Assembly: GCA_031271685.1 (NCBI GenBank)
Contig: JAISVH010000080.1
Span: 1-33,072 of the forward strand
Source of the DNA: Eubacterium sp.
GTDB lineage: Bacteria; Bacillota; Clostridia; Oscillospirales; Ruminococcaceae
Direction of reading: 5' to 3'
DNA length: 33,072 bases
The notes below the pieces were generated by a model that did no database searches, was not told the origin of the DNA, and saw only the letters and a program-made list of their open reading frames with translations. The translations under genes were made by a program, and so were the position numbers. This document shows positions 7,478 to 16,287 of the stretch, one piece after another; positions within the stretch are counted from its first letter, which is position 1, and every line of letters starts with the position of its first letter.

Positions 7478-8200
7478 TTATAAGTCGCACGGTGTATTTT
7501 GCGGAACTTCTCTCACGATGCATAAAGGGGTTTGTTGGTCGCATTGGTCGAGGGGGTTGTCTTTGAATACCTGTTCGCAAAACCTGTCGGTTATTGAAAT
7601 AGGATATTTACCCAACACGTTTACGCCTATGTCATTGGCGTCGATTATCACCACGTCATTACCTAAGTGGTTTGCCAATTTTTCGGCCATTTCAAAGGGC
7701 TTGTCCGGAGCCATTTTCGCGTATTCGTTATATGGCGGCAAAGTATATTCGCATGGTCCGTCTATGGCGCGCGCGGCAGGTCCGCAGATTTTATAAAAAA
7801 CTCCGCGCTTGCCGAAAAGTTTGCATATACCTGAACAGACAGCCGCGAAAAGTATCTTTAGGCGTCCCACTGAGCGGATGCAAAGCTCCATGGTGGCGGG
7901 CGAGCCTATTCCTATGCCGTAATCAGGTTTATATACAAATTTTACTAGGATGCGAGCCAACAGCGACACCTTTATTTCTGACACCTTAAATGCTCGGCCT
8001 TGCATAATCGCAATTATTTTTTCGGAAATAAAAAGAACGTCGCCCTTTTCAAGGTATCTGCGGACATATTTGTCCACTACCTCAAAAGGGTCGTCTTCTT
8101 TCATTATCACGTGAGTTTTAACGGGATAGCGGGCAAAAACGCCGCTGTCTGTCGTGATTTCAAGATTTTTATTATTGTTTGGCCAGAACGGAAGTTGCAA
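7478..8200 (-). CDS. CofE-like protein (F420-0:gamma-glutamyl ligase family)
   Basis: The 240-residue product resembles CofE/FbiB-type ligases that add glutamate to coenzyme F420 in archaea and actinobacteria. Seen here are GDVLFISEKIIAIMQGRAF near residues 53-71, a GIGIGSPATMEL stretch, ICGPAARAIDGPC, and a C-terminal block VVIIDANDIGVNVLGKYP. Similar proteins occur in Clostridia that are not known to make F420, so the true substrate is uncertain and no F420 pathway gene lies nearby. The start is TTG with GGAGG about 10 bases upstream. It converges on dxs-tlyA with only 20 bases between stops. Its upstream side faces the repeat-rich gap 8201-8730. Confidence 0.75.
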   Translation of the reverse strand: MQLPFWPNNNKNLEITTDSGVFARYPVKTHVIMKEDDPFEVVDKYVRRYLEKGDVLFISEKIIAIMQGRAFKVSEIKVSLLARILVKFVYKPDYGIGIGSPATMELCIRSVGRLKILFAAVCSGICKLFGKRGVFYKICGPAARAIDGPCEYTLPPYNEYAKMAPDKPFEMAEKLANHLGNDVVIIDANDIGVNVLGKYPISITDRFCEQVFKDNPLDQCDQQTPLCIVREVPQNTPCDL

Positions 8201-8227
8201 TTCGTTATATCCTCCTTACTGTAGATA

Positions 8228-8355
8228 TATAGCATTTTGATAAAACGTTTACATTTTTCAGAATGCAATAAACACTGTTGACTTGCCGCAGTGCGCCGCT
8301 TTCGGCGGCGAGCGTAAGCATGGAATTCACTTGCATGTTTACGCAACTTGAAATA
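8228..8355 (+). repeat. R2 multi-hairpin repeat, copy 1
   Basis: Starts TATAGCATTTTGATAAAACG and ends in ACGCAACTTG-like sequence, with a GC hairpin (gcgccgctttcggcggc, about 8293-8309) and a last hairpin CGTAAGCATG (8313-8322) with CATGTTTACG (8334-8343). It is about 75-80% like copy 2 at 22675-22804 by eye. It occupies the gap just upstream of the cofE-like gene. Confidence 0.8.
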
Positions 8356-8366
8356 TTATTTATTTT

Positions 8367-8436
8367 AGGCAACACCGCACAACTCACGCTTAACGGCTTG
8401 GCGTGCTTTGCACGACAGATCTGTGCGGGATCGCCT
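8367..8436 (+). mobile_element. R3 inverted-repeat element, short form
   Basis: A 70-bp element with imperfect terminal repeats AGGCAACACCGCACA and AGGCGATCCCGCACA (reverse complement of the right end). Its first ~40 bases match the left end of the longer element at 8521-8700 (common GGCAACACCG, ACGCTTAACGGCTTGGCG). It is too short to code for anything and looks like an internally deleted, non-autonomous element. Confidence 0.7.
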
Positions 8437-8473
8437 TTAAATTATAACACCATAAAATGTATTAGTCAAGATA

Positions 8474-8502
8474 TTGCAAATCAGGCCCTTTTGTGGTATA
8501 AT
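8474..8502 (+). promoter_or_regulatory. Extended -10 sigma-A promoter upstream of the M23 gene
   Basis: -35 TTGCAA (8474-8479), 17-base spacer, -10 TATAAT (8497-8502) with TGTGG just before it. The same 11-base TGTGGTATAAT occurs at 1445-1455. Transcription would begin near 8509 and run through the long R3 element before reaching the coding start at 8731. Confidence 0.7.
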
Positions 8503-8520
8503 AAAAGCAATATAAAAATG

Positions 8521-8700
8521 CTAGGGCAACACCGAACAGCTAACGCTTAACGGCTTGGCGCACAAATCACTTGTGTATTTCTCGCCAAACTTCGTTAATT
8601 TTACCTTAAATATCAACGGATATTCGCGGCAAAATTTCCTAGTTTGACGAAAAATCCGGCTACGTGATTTGCACGCCAGAGCTGTGTTGTATTGCCCTAG
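8521..8700 (+). mobile_element. R3 inverted-repeat (MITE-like) element, long form
   Basis: A 180-bp element bounded by CTAGGGCAACACCGAACAGC and its imperfect inverted copy (CTAGGGCAATACAACACAGC on the other strand). Subterminal repeats GGCGCACAAATCAC and GGCGTGCAAATCAC are also inverted. The inside carries a 55-bp core (8604-8658) that reappears at 25679-25733. No open frame of note is present, so any mobility would need a transposase from elsewhere. Confidence 0.8.
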
Positions 8701-8730
8701 TTTAAAGCTATGGAAGTAAAAAAGTAAAAT

Positions 8731-10482
8731 ATGTTTAAAAAAAATAAAGATTTATATACTAGACCACGTTTGTCTTCTGGCGCAGGGGTAATTATTTTAT
8801 CCGGCAATATTTTTGAAAGCTTTGGCGAATCAATAGTTGTAATTTTTACTATTATTTTTAAATCCATAATAGAAGCGCTTATTCTCTGCATCGGCTTTAT
8901 TTGGGGAAGCACAAAAATATTGCGAAAAAAATCCGTTAAATTTTTAAAATTTTTATTAATAGGAGCGCTCACCCCTATTATGGGGGTGTATTCTCGCTTT
9001 GAGCGACTGCAAAAAAATGTTGAAAAGATAAGCAGGCAAAAAGGAAAAAACGCCGCATTTAAAACTCTTATGTCCGGACTTAATTTAATTTTGTTCGGAG
9101 AGGAAGGCCTTTTGCTTTCGTTGTTTAATATCGCCGCCCCCGTCATCTGCGTTATTTTCTTTTTTGCGATCGTAAATTATAATAATTCGCTTGAATATGC
9201 GGTAAAACTTGAAATAGACGGTGATTTATACGGATACATTGAAAACGATCAAGTGTTTGATGAAGCTGAAAAATATGTTGACAGTCGGTTGAATTATTTG
9301 GGAAGCTCTAAGCAAATTAACGCAAAACCTGTATATACTATAGAAAAGGTGAGCTCAAGAGAATTGTTGAATCCAATACAGGTTGCGGATATGATCCTTG
9401 GAAACTCTGACATCAGCGTTCAGCAGGCTTATGGTGTATATATGAACGGATCGTTGGTCGGGGCGGTCATTGACAACACAGGCATTAAAAAAGCTCTTGA
9501 CGGGATATTGGATAAATACCGTTCGAACGCGCTTGACGAGGAGGTAAAATTCGTTCAGGATATTAATTGTGAGCTGGGGGGAGTTTATACCACCGAAAGT
9601 TTGATTGATCCTGAGTTGATTATAGATCAAATAACCTCGTTAAAACAGCGCGCTAGGTATTACACCGTGACTGAAGGAGACAGCCCTTCGCTTATCAGCG
9701 ACAAGATAGATATGACCATAGCTCAGATCGAGGAATTGAACCCGGGATTTTCTAAAGGCGATTTTAGAGCGGGAGACAAAATACAATACAGCGTTGACGT
9801 CGCTTTTCTCGACGTTAGCGTTACGCGCACCGAGACTTATGAAACACACACGCCTTATGAAGTAGTTTATCAAAACGACGAGGGGATGTATGTAAATACT
9901 TCCAGAGTAATAAAAAAAGGTGAAGACGGTGTAAGCCGTGTGACGGCGCAAGTTTCTAGAGTAAACGGAGAGGAAAAGGAGCGAAAAATAATAAGCGCGC
10001 ATAAACTTACCGATCCATCCGCAGAAATAATAGCCAGAGGGGTAAAACCCATTCTGTTAGGAGAAATTTCAACCGAGGGAGCGTCATACGGGAAATATAT
10101 TTGGCCGGTATCGCGAAACGCGGTGCGCTCGTTAGAGTTGGTTTATGAGGACGGAGGGTATTATTATCACAGGGGTGTTGATTTTGTTACCGCCTATGGC
10201 GCCCCGATATTTGCCGGTGACGGAGGACAGATAGTGTTATCGGGAAGATATTATGATTATGGAATGACAGTAATAATCGAACATCCCAACGGATATAGAA
10301 CACTTTATGCGCACTGCAGTCAATTGTTTGTCTCTGAAGGAGAGTATGTGTCGCAAGGGCAGCAGATCGCGGCAGTAGGACAAACCGGCAGGGCTTATGG
10401 GAACCATGTGCATTTTGAGGTAATGCAGGGAAATAAAAAATATAATCCCAGGTTTTTCCTAGACGGAATAACGGTGAATTAA
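8731..10482 (+). CDS. Membrane-anchored LysM-G5-M23 peptidase family protein
   Basis: The 583-residue product has a hydrophobic N-terminal third with membrane segments near 33-60, 75-92 and 130-150, then an extracellular part. A LysM-like segment (about 308-355, YYTVTEGDSPSLISDKI to AGDKIQY) is followed by a G5-like region and a C-terminal M23/LytM domain. The zinc ligands are present: H480 and D484 in HRGVDF, and H559/H561 in HVHFEV, so the peptidase is probably active on peptidoglycan cross-bridges. Proteins of this build are common in clostridia in cell-wall remodelling and sporulation. The ribosome site is weak (GGAAGT, 13 bases upstream). A promoter at 8474-8502 fits. R2 copy 3 and R1 copy B follow the gene. 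Confidence 0.9.
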   Translation: MFKKNKDLYTRPRLSSGAGVIILSGNIFESFGESIVVIFTIIFKSIIEALILCIGFIWGSTKILRKKSVKFLKFLLIGALTPIMGVYSRFERLQKNVEKISRQKGKNAAFKTLMSGLNLILFGEEGLLLSLFNIAAPVICVIFFFAIVNYNNSLEYAVKLEIDGDLYGYIENDQVFDEAEKYVDSRLNYLGSSKQINAKPVYTIEKVSSRELLNPIQVADMILGNSDISVQQAYGVYMNGSLVGAVIDNTGIKKALDGILDKYRSNALDEEVKFVQDINCELGGVYTTESLIDPELIIDQITSLKQRARYYTVTEGDSPSLISDKIDMTIAQIEELNPGFSKGDFRAGDKIQYSVDVAFLDVSVTRTETYETHTPYEVVYQNDEGMYVNTSRVIKKGEDGVSRVTAQVSRVNGEEKERKIISAHKLTDPSAEIIARGVKPILLGEISTEGASYGKYIWPVSRNAVRSLELVYEDGGYYYHRGVDFVTAYGAPIFAGDGGQIVLSGRYYDYGMTVIIEHPNGYRTLYAHCSQLFVSEGEYVSQGQQIAAVGQTGRAYGNHVHFEVMQGNKKYNPRFFLDGITVN

Positions 10483-10494
10483 TTAAGCTACATG

Positions 10495-10622
10495 TTATAG
10501 CAGCTTGACTTTTTATGGACTATAAGTCAAACTGATATAACACCGCGCAAAGCGCGGTGCGCCGCCATCGGCGGCGAGCGTTTTTGCGGGATTAATTTCC
10601 ATAAAAACGCAATTTGCTATAA
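10495..10622 (+). repeat. R2 multi-hairpin repeat, copy 3
   Basis: A 128-bp unit with ends TTATAGCA and TGCTATAA. Four hairpins follow each other: a long AT-rich one (10495-10541, arms around CTTGACT/AGTCAAACTG), ACCGCGC-aaa-GCGCGGT (10542-10558), GCCGCC-atc-GGCGGC (10561-10575), and GCGTTTTT (10578-10585) with AAAAACGC (10603-10610). The last six bases are shared with R1 copy B. It lies in the 271-base gap between the M23 and pseudokinase genes. Confidence 0.8.
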
Positions 10623-10718
10623 CCGCGCTCATGCCCAGTCTCTTAGGCGACGGGTGATTTTCAATCCCACGCTGACGCTTGCTAAAACAACGGAAGAGGC
10701 TCCGCCGCAGATGTTTTA
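10618..10718 (+). repeat. R1 dispersed repeat, copy B
   Basis: Starts TATAACCGCGCTCATG and ends GGCTCCGCCGCAGATG followed by TTTTAAA. The 5' hairpin sequence differs from copy A (CCCAGTC..GACGGG), while GGGTGATTTTCAATCCC is unchanged. It begins inside the right end of R2 copy 3. Confidence 0.88.
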
Positions 10719-10753
10719 AAAACAGAAAAAAATTAATTAGAGGATTATCATAA

Positions 10754-12496
10754 ATGGAAAAGGAACTTGCTCTGTTGTGTCCCGGTTGCATGGAAAATAA
10801 AGATTATGACGGAATTTGTCGTAAGTGCGGCTATATTTTTGAAAAACAAGAAACTGAATATCTGGCGCCAGGAACCATGCTAAATGAGAGATATCTTTTA
10901 GGCAAGCTTATGACGTATAACGGCGAAAGCGCGGTATACATGGGTTTTGATTCTTTAGAATGCAAAAAAGTAACCATTAAGGAATATTTTCCTAGGGAAT
11001 TGTGCGTTCGGGATGATACAGAGCGACAGCCGATAAAGGTAAACAGAGGCTCCCTTCCGCTTTATAAAACATATCTGTCTGAATTTATTGATTTAAACCG
11101 CAAAATGATGTTAAGCCGCGAAACCCTGCGTGTTCAAAAAGCGTTGGATGTTTTTTCCGCAAATAACACCGCCTATGTCGTTTTTGAGTATATTGAGGGC
11201 ATAAGTTTTAAGTCTTATCTTTTAAAACGCGGTGAAAAGCTAGGGTTAAATGAGATAAAAGAGCTTTTTGAGCCGGTCTTTCGCTCTCTTAGCGCGATTC
11301 ACGCAAAAGGGGTGATACACCGCGGTATAAGCCCCCAAACCTTGCTAGTAAACGAAAAGAACCAGCTTAATATAATAGGGTTTGATATTGCTGCGGACAG
11401 GACCGACGGTTCATTGGCGGATCCTCAAACTTCTGAGGGATATTCGGCTCCTGAATTGTATAGCGCCACCGCGCGGCAAGGAAGTTGGACCGACATTTAC
11501 AGTTTATGCGCTGTGCTTTATAAGGCGTTATGTGAAATTCAACCCGTTGGCGCGCCAGAGCGTATTAAAAGCGACACTTTGTATGAACCCGCGTTTTATG
11601 ACATGCGTATACCAAAATATGTCTCAAAGGCCATTATGCGGGGATTGTCTTTAGAACCGGAAAAGCGCATACAGACTATAAACGAACTTGACAATCTGTT
11701 GTTCAGGCAACCAGTAGCAGAAGATGTTACAAGAGACATAAATTTAAGCCACATACATGATATCAGCGCTTCAAAAACTAAAACACCCGTCGTATCGCAA
11801 AATCAAAACCGTAAAAATCAAAGTTTTGTTTATACGATTGGGATTTTGGTGAGTGTGGCCGTTATAGGGATCATTATGGCGGTAGCTTATCCGGGAAATC
11901 GCAGCAGACCAATAGTAGGCACAGACAACAAAGAGCCTTCTTCAGAACAAATTACTATAATTTCCTCAAGCGGTATAACAGACGGCACCAACGCCTATAC
12001 GAACGAATCTCTTGCAACACAATCGCCGTTAATAACAAGCACTAACAAACCGGTTTATAAGATACCGGATTTTAGAGGCAGAATGTTTGAGGTTATTGAA
12101 AAAAGTCCGGGATATAGTTTTCTTGTAATAACTCCTGAATACGAGTTTAACGATGAAAATGCAAAAGGAATAATTATTGACCAAAACATAAAGGTGGATG
12201 AAGAGGTTACTTCTGGCACTGAAATAACTGTAAAAGTAAGCAAAGGAGATGGCTTTGTTAAGCTTCCTGATTATAATGGGGATGAAATTACCAAATATAA
12301 GGGCGAGTTAAAATCTTTGGGGATCCAGTTTAGAACCGCAAGGGAATTCAGCGATGACGTCCCTGAGGGAGTGGTTACGCGTTGCGCTTCGCAGGACGGT
12401 GATAAAATTGGGGCCGATATCACAGTCGGCGAAACGGTTGATATTCGGGCTGGAGAAGCTATATTTGTCCTGTATTCTAAGGGGGCAAAGCCTTGA
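10754..12496 (+). CDS. Zinc-ribbon PASTA receptor with degenerate (pseudo)kinase domain
   Basis: A 580-residue membrane protein. Residues 9-26 are a zinc-ribbon (CPGC then CRKCG). A Ser/Thr-kinase fold follows (about 37-315) with the clostridial KEYFP block holding K76. The catalytic loop reads [10 protein letters not shown] (H189, R190, G191) where HRD is normal, and the metal-binding DFG is replaced by GFD (209-211). The glycine-rich loop ([15 protein letters not shown]) also lacks its glycines. One membrane segment spans about 357-378 and two PASTA-like repeats (about 433-498 and 499-580) lie outside, where PASTA domains bind muropeptides or beta-lactams. It is most likely a non-catalytic receptor or scaffold. 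AGAGGA precedes the ATG. Its stop overlaps the TTG start of ispDF. Confidence 0.88.
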   Translation: MEKELALLCPGCMENKDYDGICRKCGYIFEKQETEYLAPGTMLNERYLLGKLMTYNGESAVYMGFDSLECKKVTIKEYFPRELCVRDDTERQPIKVNRGSLPLYKTYLSEFIDLNRKMMLSRETLRVQKALDVFSANNTAYVVFEYIEGISFKSYLLKRGEKLGLNEIKELFEPVFRSLSAIHAKGVIHRGISPQTLLVNEKNQLNIIGFDIAADRTDGSLADPQTSEGYSAPELYSATARQGSWTDIYSLCAVLYKALCEIQPVGAPERIKSDTLYEPAFYDMRIPKYVSKAIMRGLSLEPEKRIQTINELDNLLFRQPVAEDVTRDINLSHIHDISASKTKTPVVSQNQNRKNQSFVYTIGILVSVAVIGIIMAVAYPGNRSRPIVGTDNKEPSSEQITIISSSGITDGTNAYTNESLATQSPLITSTNKPVYKIPDFRGRMFEVIEKSPGYSFLVITPEYEFNDENAKGIIIDQNIKVDEEVTSGTEITVKVSKGDGFVKLPDYNGDEITKYKGELKSLGIQFRTAREFSDDVPEGVVTRCASQDGDKIGADITVGETVDIRAGEAIFVLYSKGAKP

Positions 12497-13665
12497 CGGG
12501 CCAAAAGGACACCGCGGCAATTATCGTTGCCGGAGGAGGTTCGACCCGCATGTGTGGGATGGACAAGCAGACGGCGTTGCTTTGCGGAAAGCCCGTTGTG
12601 TCATATTCGATAGCCGAATTTGACGAAGTTGATTGTATATCTGAAATTGTCGTAGTCGCATCGGAGAACAATATAGAAGAAATACGCCGTATTGTTGCGA
12701 GAAAAAAAATTAAAAAGCCCACAATCGTTATTTTGGGCGGAGACACACGTGTAAAATCAGTAATAAACGGAATAAACGCAATAAAAAGTGAAAGCCGTTT
12801 GGTTGCGGTCCATGACGGCGCACGCCCCCTTATCCGAAAGGAAGACATTGAGGGGGTTATTTTGCTTGCCCGTAAATGGGGGGCGGCAATTTTGGCTTCA
12901 AGCATGAAGGATACCGTTAAGGTTTTTAAAAGCAATGAATTTTTAGAAACTCCTGACAGAAGCAGACTTTTTATTGCATCTACTCCACAGGTTTTTGCGC
13001 TTGACACCTATAAGAAGCTTATAGCTAAAGGGATAGGCGGCGGGTTTTCTGACGACGCCTCAGTTTTTGAAGCGGAAAACATAAAGGTGAAAATCTATGA
13101 GGGAATGCGCAACAATCTTAAAATCACTACAAGAGAAGATCTATCGGTCGCGAGGGCAATCCTTGAAGATAGAACGGAAAAACAGACAGGAGGCTATGTG
13201 AGAGTTGGAATAGGATATGATGTACATCGATTTTCGCCGGATCGAAAACTTGTTTTGGGCGGGGTGGATATTCCTAATGCCAAAGGACTTCTTGGCCATT
13301 CAGACGCGGATGTGTTGGCTCATGCCATTATGGATTCACTGTTGGGAGCGCTTGCTCTTGGCGATATAGGCAGGCTTTTTCCTGACAGTGAAAATAAATA
13401 TAAAGGAGCCGACAGTTTTAAGCTTTTAGAGGAAGTAATGGCTCTAATTAATGAACGAGACTTTTTTGTGGGGAATATCGACTGTGTAATAATTGCCGAA
13501 GAACCCAAGGTTTCGCCGTTTATAGAAAGCATGAGGACAAATATATCAAAAATTTGTCAAACAGATATTAAACATGTAAGCGTAAAAGCCACTACCGAGG
13601 AAGGATTAGGTTTGGCAGGGAAAGGAATTGGAGCAAAAGTTTTGTGTTTGTTAAAAAAATTTTAA
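12493..13665 (+). CDS. ispDF: Bifunctional IspD-IspF (MEP pathway)
   Basis: The 390-residue product joins the cytidylyltransferase IspD (1 to about 230) with the cyclodiphosphate synthase IspF (from about 236). IspD signs are [34 protein letters not shown] and PQVFAL. IspF signs are [10 protein letters not shown] with the zinc-binding Asp and His, [28 protein letters not shown] and [17 protein letters not shown]. The two enzymes make non-consecutive MEP steps, and the fusion is known in several bacteria. The TTG start overlaps the preceding stop (TTGA) with AAGGGGG 7 bases upstream, so expression is coupled to the PASTA receptor gene. The window thus also holds dxs and ispA. Confidence 0.96.
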   Translation: MTGQKDTAAIIVAGGGSTRMCGMDKQTALLCGKPVVSYSIAEFDEVDCISEIVVVASENNIEEIRRIVARKKIKKPTIVILGGDTRVKSVINGINAIKSESRLVAVHDGARPLIRKEDIEGVILLARKWGAAILASSMKDTVKVFKSNEFLETPDRSRLFIASTPQVFALDTYKKLIAKGIGGGFSDDASVFEAENIKVKIYEGMRNNLKITTREDLSVARAILEDRTEKQTGGYVRVGIGYDVHRFSPDRKLVLGGVDIPNAKGLLGHSDADVLAHAIMDSLLGALALGDIGRLFPDSENKYKGADSFKLLEEVMALINERDFFVGNIDCVIIAEEPKVSPFIESMRTNISKICQTDIKHVSVKATTEEGLGLAGKGIGAKVLCLLKKF

Positions 13666-13673
13666 TAAATGCT

Positions 13674-13699
13674 TAAGTTTCGGCGGCTTTTTACGATAT
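13674..13699 (+). promoter_or_regulatory. Sigma-28 (SigD)-like promoter for the flagellar operon
   Basis: TAAG (13674-13677), 14 bases, then TACGATAT (13692-13699), close to the TAAA-N15-GCCGATAT pattern of flagellar sigma factors. It stands 57 bases before flgM, whose product inhibits that sigma factor, which makes biological sense. One mismatch in the -35 and two in the -10 keep this tentative. Confidence 0.55.
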
Positions 13700-13756
13700 A
13701 ACATATGACTGGAATGCGAATTAATTAATGATATTCAATTGAAAGGGGTGCGCGTT

Positions 13757-14044
13757 ATGAACGTCAAGAACCTTAACAGCAACATGATAAACGCTTATAA
13801 AAGCATCGGGGGAATAAAAATATCAAAAGATAAAATCTCCGGCACGCCTAAAAGCGGGTCTGAAAATGTTGATAAAATCGAATTTGATTTTGCTCGCTCA
13901 ATAGAGGCCGCAAAATCAGATATTGCCGCTTCGGTTAATTTTGACGCTAACGCTGAGAAAATCGAGAGCTTAAGTATCGCCTATACCGGGGATAATTGTC
14001 CGGTTGACGGGGCTGCGGTCGCTGAAGCTATTTTTGATAAATAA
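13757..14044 (+). CDS. flgM: FlgM, anti-sigma-28 factor
   Basis: FlgM binds the flagellar sigma factor until the hook is complete and it is exported. The 95-residue product has the expected disordered, polar N-terminal half and a C-terminal part (KIEFDFARSIEAAKSDIAAS to VDGAAVAEAIFDK) like the sigma-binding helices. Identity is supported mostly by position before flgN and flgK, the same as in Bacillus. The ATG at 13757 has AAGGGG about 9 bases upstream; the TTG at 13739 would lie inside that ribosome site. A sigma-28-like promoter precedes the gene, which suggests self-limiting control. Confidence 0.85.
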   Translation: MNVKNLNSNMINAYKSIGGIKISKDKISGTPKSGSENVDKIEFDFARSIEAAKSDIAASVNFDANAEKIESLSIAYTGDNCPVDGAAVAEAIFDK

Positions 14045-14065
14045 GCTTAATCGGGGGATTTGTCC

Positions 14066-14551
14066 ATGCAGATACAAACGGCGGAGCGCATTGTTGAGTT
14101 TTTCAGGGAATTTACGGAGCATTTTAAAGAACTTGTGGTTTTTATAGCAAAAAAACAGGAAAAAGCAACCGCAGACGATTTGATATGGCTGATGGATTCT
14201 ATCGCGGAAGAACAAAGGCTTGCTATGCGCGGAAATTCGCTTGAGTCAAAACGCGTATTGCTTTTTGAGGAATTAGGCTTAAAAGACTATAAATCAAAAC
14301 AATTGCTTGACGAAATGCCCGAAGATTACAAAGGGGAGCTTCGTCTTCTTTTAAATTTAATGGAAAGAAGTATTCGATATATAAAAGAAACAAACGGCGG
14401 CATTCTTGATTTAATCGAAAAAAAACTAAGCGTTCAGGCGGAAATTTTAAATCAGAACGTTTTGGCCGGTTCGGACACTTATACTGCTAAAGGTGAAAAA
14501 ATACACAAAAATTTGCCCGCCGCGGAAGATGACTTTTTGGGAAAAGTATAA
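14066..14551 (+). CDS. flgN: FlgN-family export chaperone for hook-filament proteins
   Basis: FlgN keeps FlgK and FlgL unfolded for export. The 161-residue product is almost entirely helical and shows the pattern of the family: a first long helix (ERIVEFFREFTEHFKELVVFIAKKQ), a second with DLIWLMDSIAEEQRLAM, and a long third (LRLLLNLMERSIRYIKETNGG) followed by a polar tail. Sequence similarity in FlgN is always weak, so position between flgM and flgK carries weight. GGGGGA 7 bases before ATG 14066 sets the start rather than TTG 14060. Its TAA (14549-14551) is part of the first bases of R1 copy C. Confidence 0.8.
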   Translation: MQIQTAERIVEFFREFTEHFKELVVFIAKKQEKATADDLIWLMDSIAEEQRLAMRGNSLESKRVLLFEELGLKDYKSKQLLDEMPEDYKGELRLLLNLMERSIRYIKETNGGILDLIEKKLSVQAEILNQNVLAGSDTYTAKGEKIHKNLPAAEDDFLGKV

Positions 14552-14693
14552 CCGCGTTTATGTCCCCAAATCTCTTAGACAGTGGTCAATGCCGGCTATT
14601 AGTTAATTTACTATACGTCAGCGATGGGAGTTTTGCAATCCCCCGCTAACGCTTGTTAAGGAATCGGAAGCGGCTCCGCCGCAGATGCTTGAA
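14547..14693 (+). repeat. R1 dispersed repeat, copy C (with ~43-bp extra segment)
   Basis: Starts TATAACCGCGTTTATG and ends GGCTCCGCCGCAGATGCTTGAA like the others, but the middle is longer by about 43 bases (around 14585-14628) and the 5' hairpin is decayed. It fills the flgN-flgK gap and provides the flgN stop codon. Confidence 0.85.
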
Positions 14694-14727
14694 TAGGCTG
14701 TTCTTAATATGAAAAAGGAGATTTTTT

Positions 14728-16287
14728 ATGCGTTCATCATTTCAGGGATTAGAAGTTTCTAAGCGCTCGATACAACTGTCCCAAAAGGCGCTAGACATCA
14801 CCAATCATAATAATAATAATTCCCTTACTCCGGGTTATACCAGGCAGAGGATGGATCAGTTCGCCATGAGAATGTCTGTGAGCGGACTATATCAAACTAA
14901 AACCGCTAAGCTAGCTTTGTCCGCACAGGGGACAAACGCGTTTGGCGTGGCGCAGATAAGAAATCCTTATTTGGATAAACGTTTTCGCGACACTACTTGT
15001 TATGAAGCGGAATTTGGAAAAAAAAGCGAGGTAATGCGTGAGGTTGAAACGGTCCTTGATAATATTGATAATGTTGGTTTAACAACAGTACTTGACGAGT
15101 TTAAGCAGGCTATCAGCATCTATGCTACAAACGCGCCTGACAACGCAGAGCTTTCTAGCACTGTGCGCAATCAGGCATTTGATATCACCACGATGCTTAA
15201 TTCATATCATACTGATCTTACCCGTTTGCTTGAGCTTAACGTTGACGAGATGGGCGCGTCGGTTGACGACGCAAATGTGTTGATAGAAAAAATTGCCGCT
15301 CTTAATTCGGCAATTTTAGGTGAATACAAGGCCACAGAGTTTGGGAATATTTTTAAAGGGGAATCGGTTTCGGAATATGGGCCTCTTGAGCTTATGGATC
15401 AGCAAAACCTTCTTATCGACGAGCTTTCATATTATGGCGATATACACGTGGAAAAGAACCATGACGGCACTTGCAAAGTATTTATGGGCAACCAGCAGAT
15501 AATTGACAGCAAAAAATTTGAAACCATTATAATGAAAAATTATGATGATTATGGCGCGGGAGTTCTTAGAATTTCGGGCGGAGAGCAGCTAAGGCTGAAA
15601 TCCGGAGATTTGAAGGCCTATCAGGATATAGTCAGCGGCAACGGTCCGTATGGGAGCTATTATCAGAATTCAGAATACGGGATTCCCTACTACATATCGG
15701 CGATAAACACTTTCGCGAGGGATTTTGCAAGTATAATGAACACCTATAACGGAAGCACAGAAGCGGACACGACCCGAAACATGTTCGGCTCGACGCTTGA
15801 TGTTTATGACGACCGCGGGGACATTGTCGAACGAGGCAATATTACAGCAGAAACCATTAGAATTTCGGATGAGTGGATGAGGGACGCCACCATGATAGGA
15901 CAGGTGCGGGATCCTGAAACGGGTGAATGGGCGTTCGCGCCTGATCTTGACGGTAATCACGCGAATGAATTGCTTTTAACTTTTGAATATAACTTTAAGA
16001 TGGGAGACGCAAACGATTTTCAAGGCACTATATATGAATATGTGATATTTATGAGCAATCGGCTTGGTCAGGGTATTGATTTTTATGACACGCAGCTTGA
16101 ATCCGCGTCAATTACATCAAACGAGCTGCTAGACAGCCGCGATGCGATATCGGGGGTTTCGGACACGGAAGAAGGCATAAACATGATGACCTATCAAAAA
16201 TGGTTCAATGCATCTTCGAGGATAATGACGGCGATGGATGAATGTCTTGATCGTATAATAAATAACATGGGCCGCGTAGGGCTATAA
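14728..16287 (+). CDS. flgK: FlgK, hook-filament junction protein 1
   Basis: FlgK is the first of two adaptor proteins between hook and filament. The 519-residue product starts RSSFQGLEVSKRSIQLSQKA and has TPGYTRQRMD, NPYLDKRFRD and an FlgK-type C-terminus (MTYQKWFNASSRIMTAMDEC then a terminal helix). The nearly invariant NIANANTPGY motif of axial proteins reads NNNNSLTPGY here because of a run of AAT codons (14806-14820). AAAGGAG lies 8-10 bases before the ATG. The stop codon TAA at 16285-16287 belongs to the first bases of R1 copy D. Size is normal for Firmicutes. Confidence 0.95.
   Translation: MRSSFQGLEVSKRSIQLSQKALDITNHNNNNSLTPGYTRQRMDQFAMRMSVSGLYQTKTAKLALSAQGTNAFGVAQIRNPYLDKRFRDTTCYEAEFGKKSEVMREVETVLDNIDNVGLTTVLDEFKQAISIYATNAPDNAELSSTVRNQAFDITTMLNSYHTDLTRLLELNVDEMGASVDDANVLIEKIAALNSAILGEYKATEFGNIFKGESVSEYGPLELMDQQNLLIDELSYYGDIHVEKNHDGTCKVFMGNQQIIDSKKFETIIMKNYDDYGAGVLRISGGEQLRLKSGDLKAYQDIVSGNGPYGSYYQNSEYGIPYYISAINTFARDFASIMNTYNGSTEADTTRNMFGSTLDVYDDRGDIVERGNITAETIRISDEWMRDATMIGQVRDPETGEWAFAPDLDGNHANELLLTFEYNFKMGDANDFQGTIYEYVIFMSNRLGQGIDFYDTQLESASITSNELLDSRDAISGVSDTEEGINMMTYQKWFNASSRIMTAMDECLDRIINNMGRVGL

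Larger units (their letters stand above)
8201..8730. other. Gene-free divergent intergenic region
   Basis: This 530-base stretch between the divergent cofE-like and M23 genes holds R2 copy 1, R3 short, a rightward promoter and R3 long, in that order. Only short spacers are not accounted for. No conserved coding frame was seen. Confidence 0.8.
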
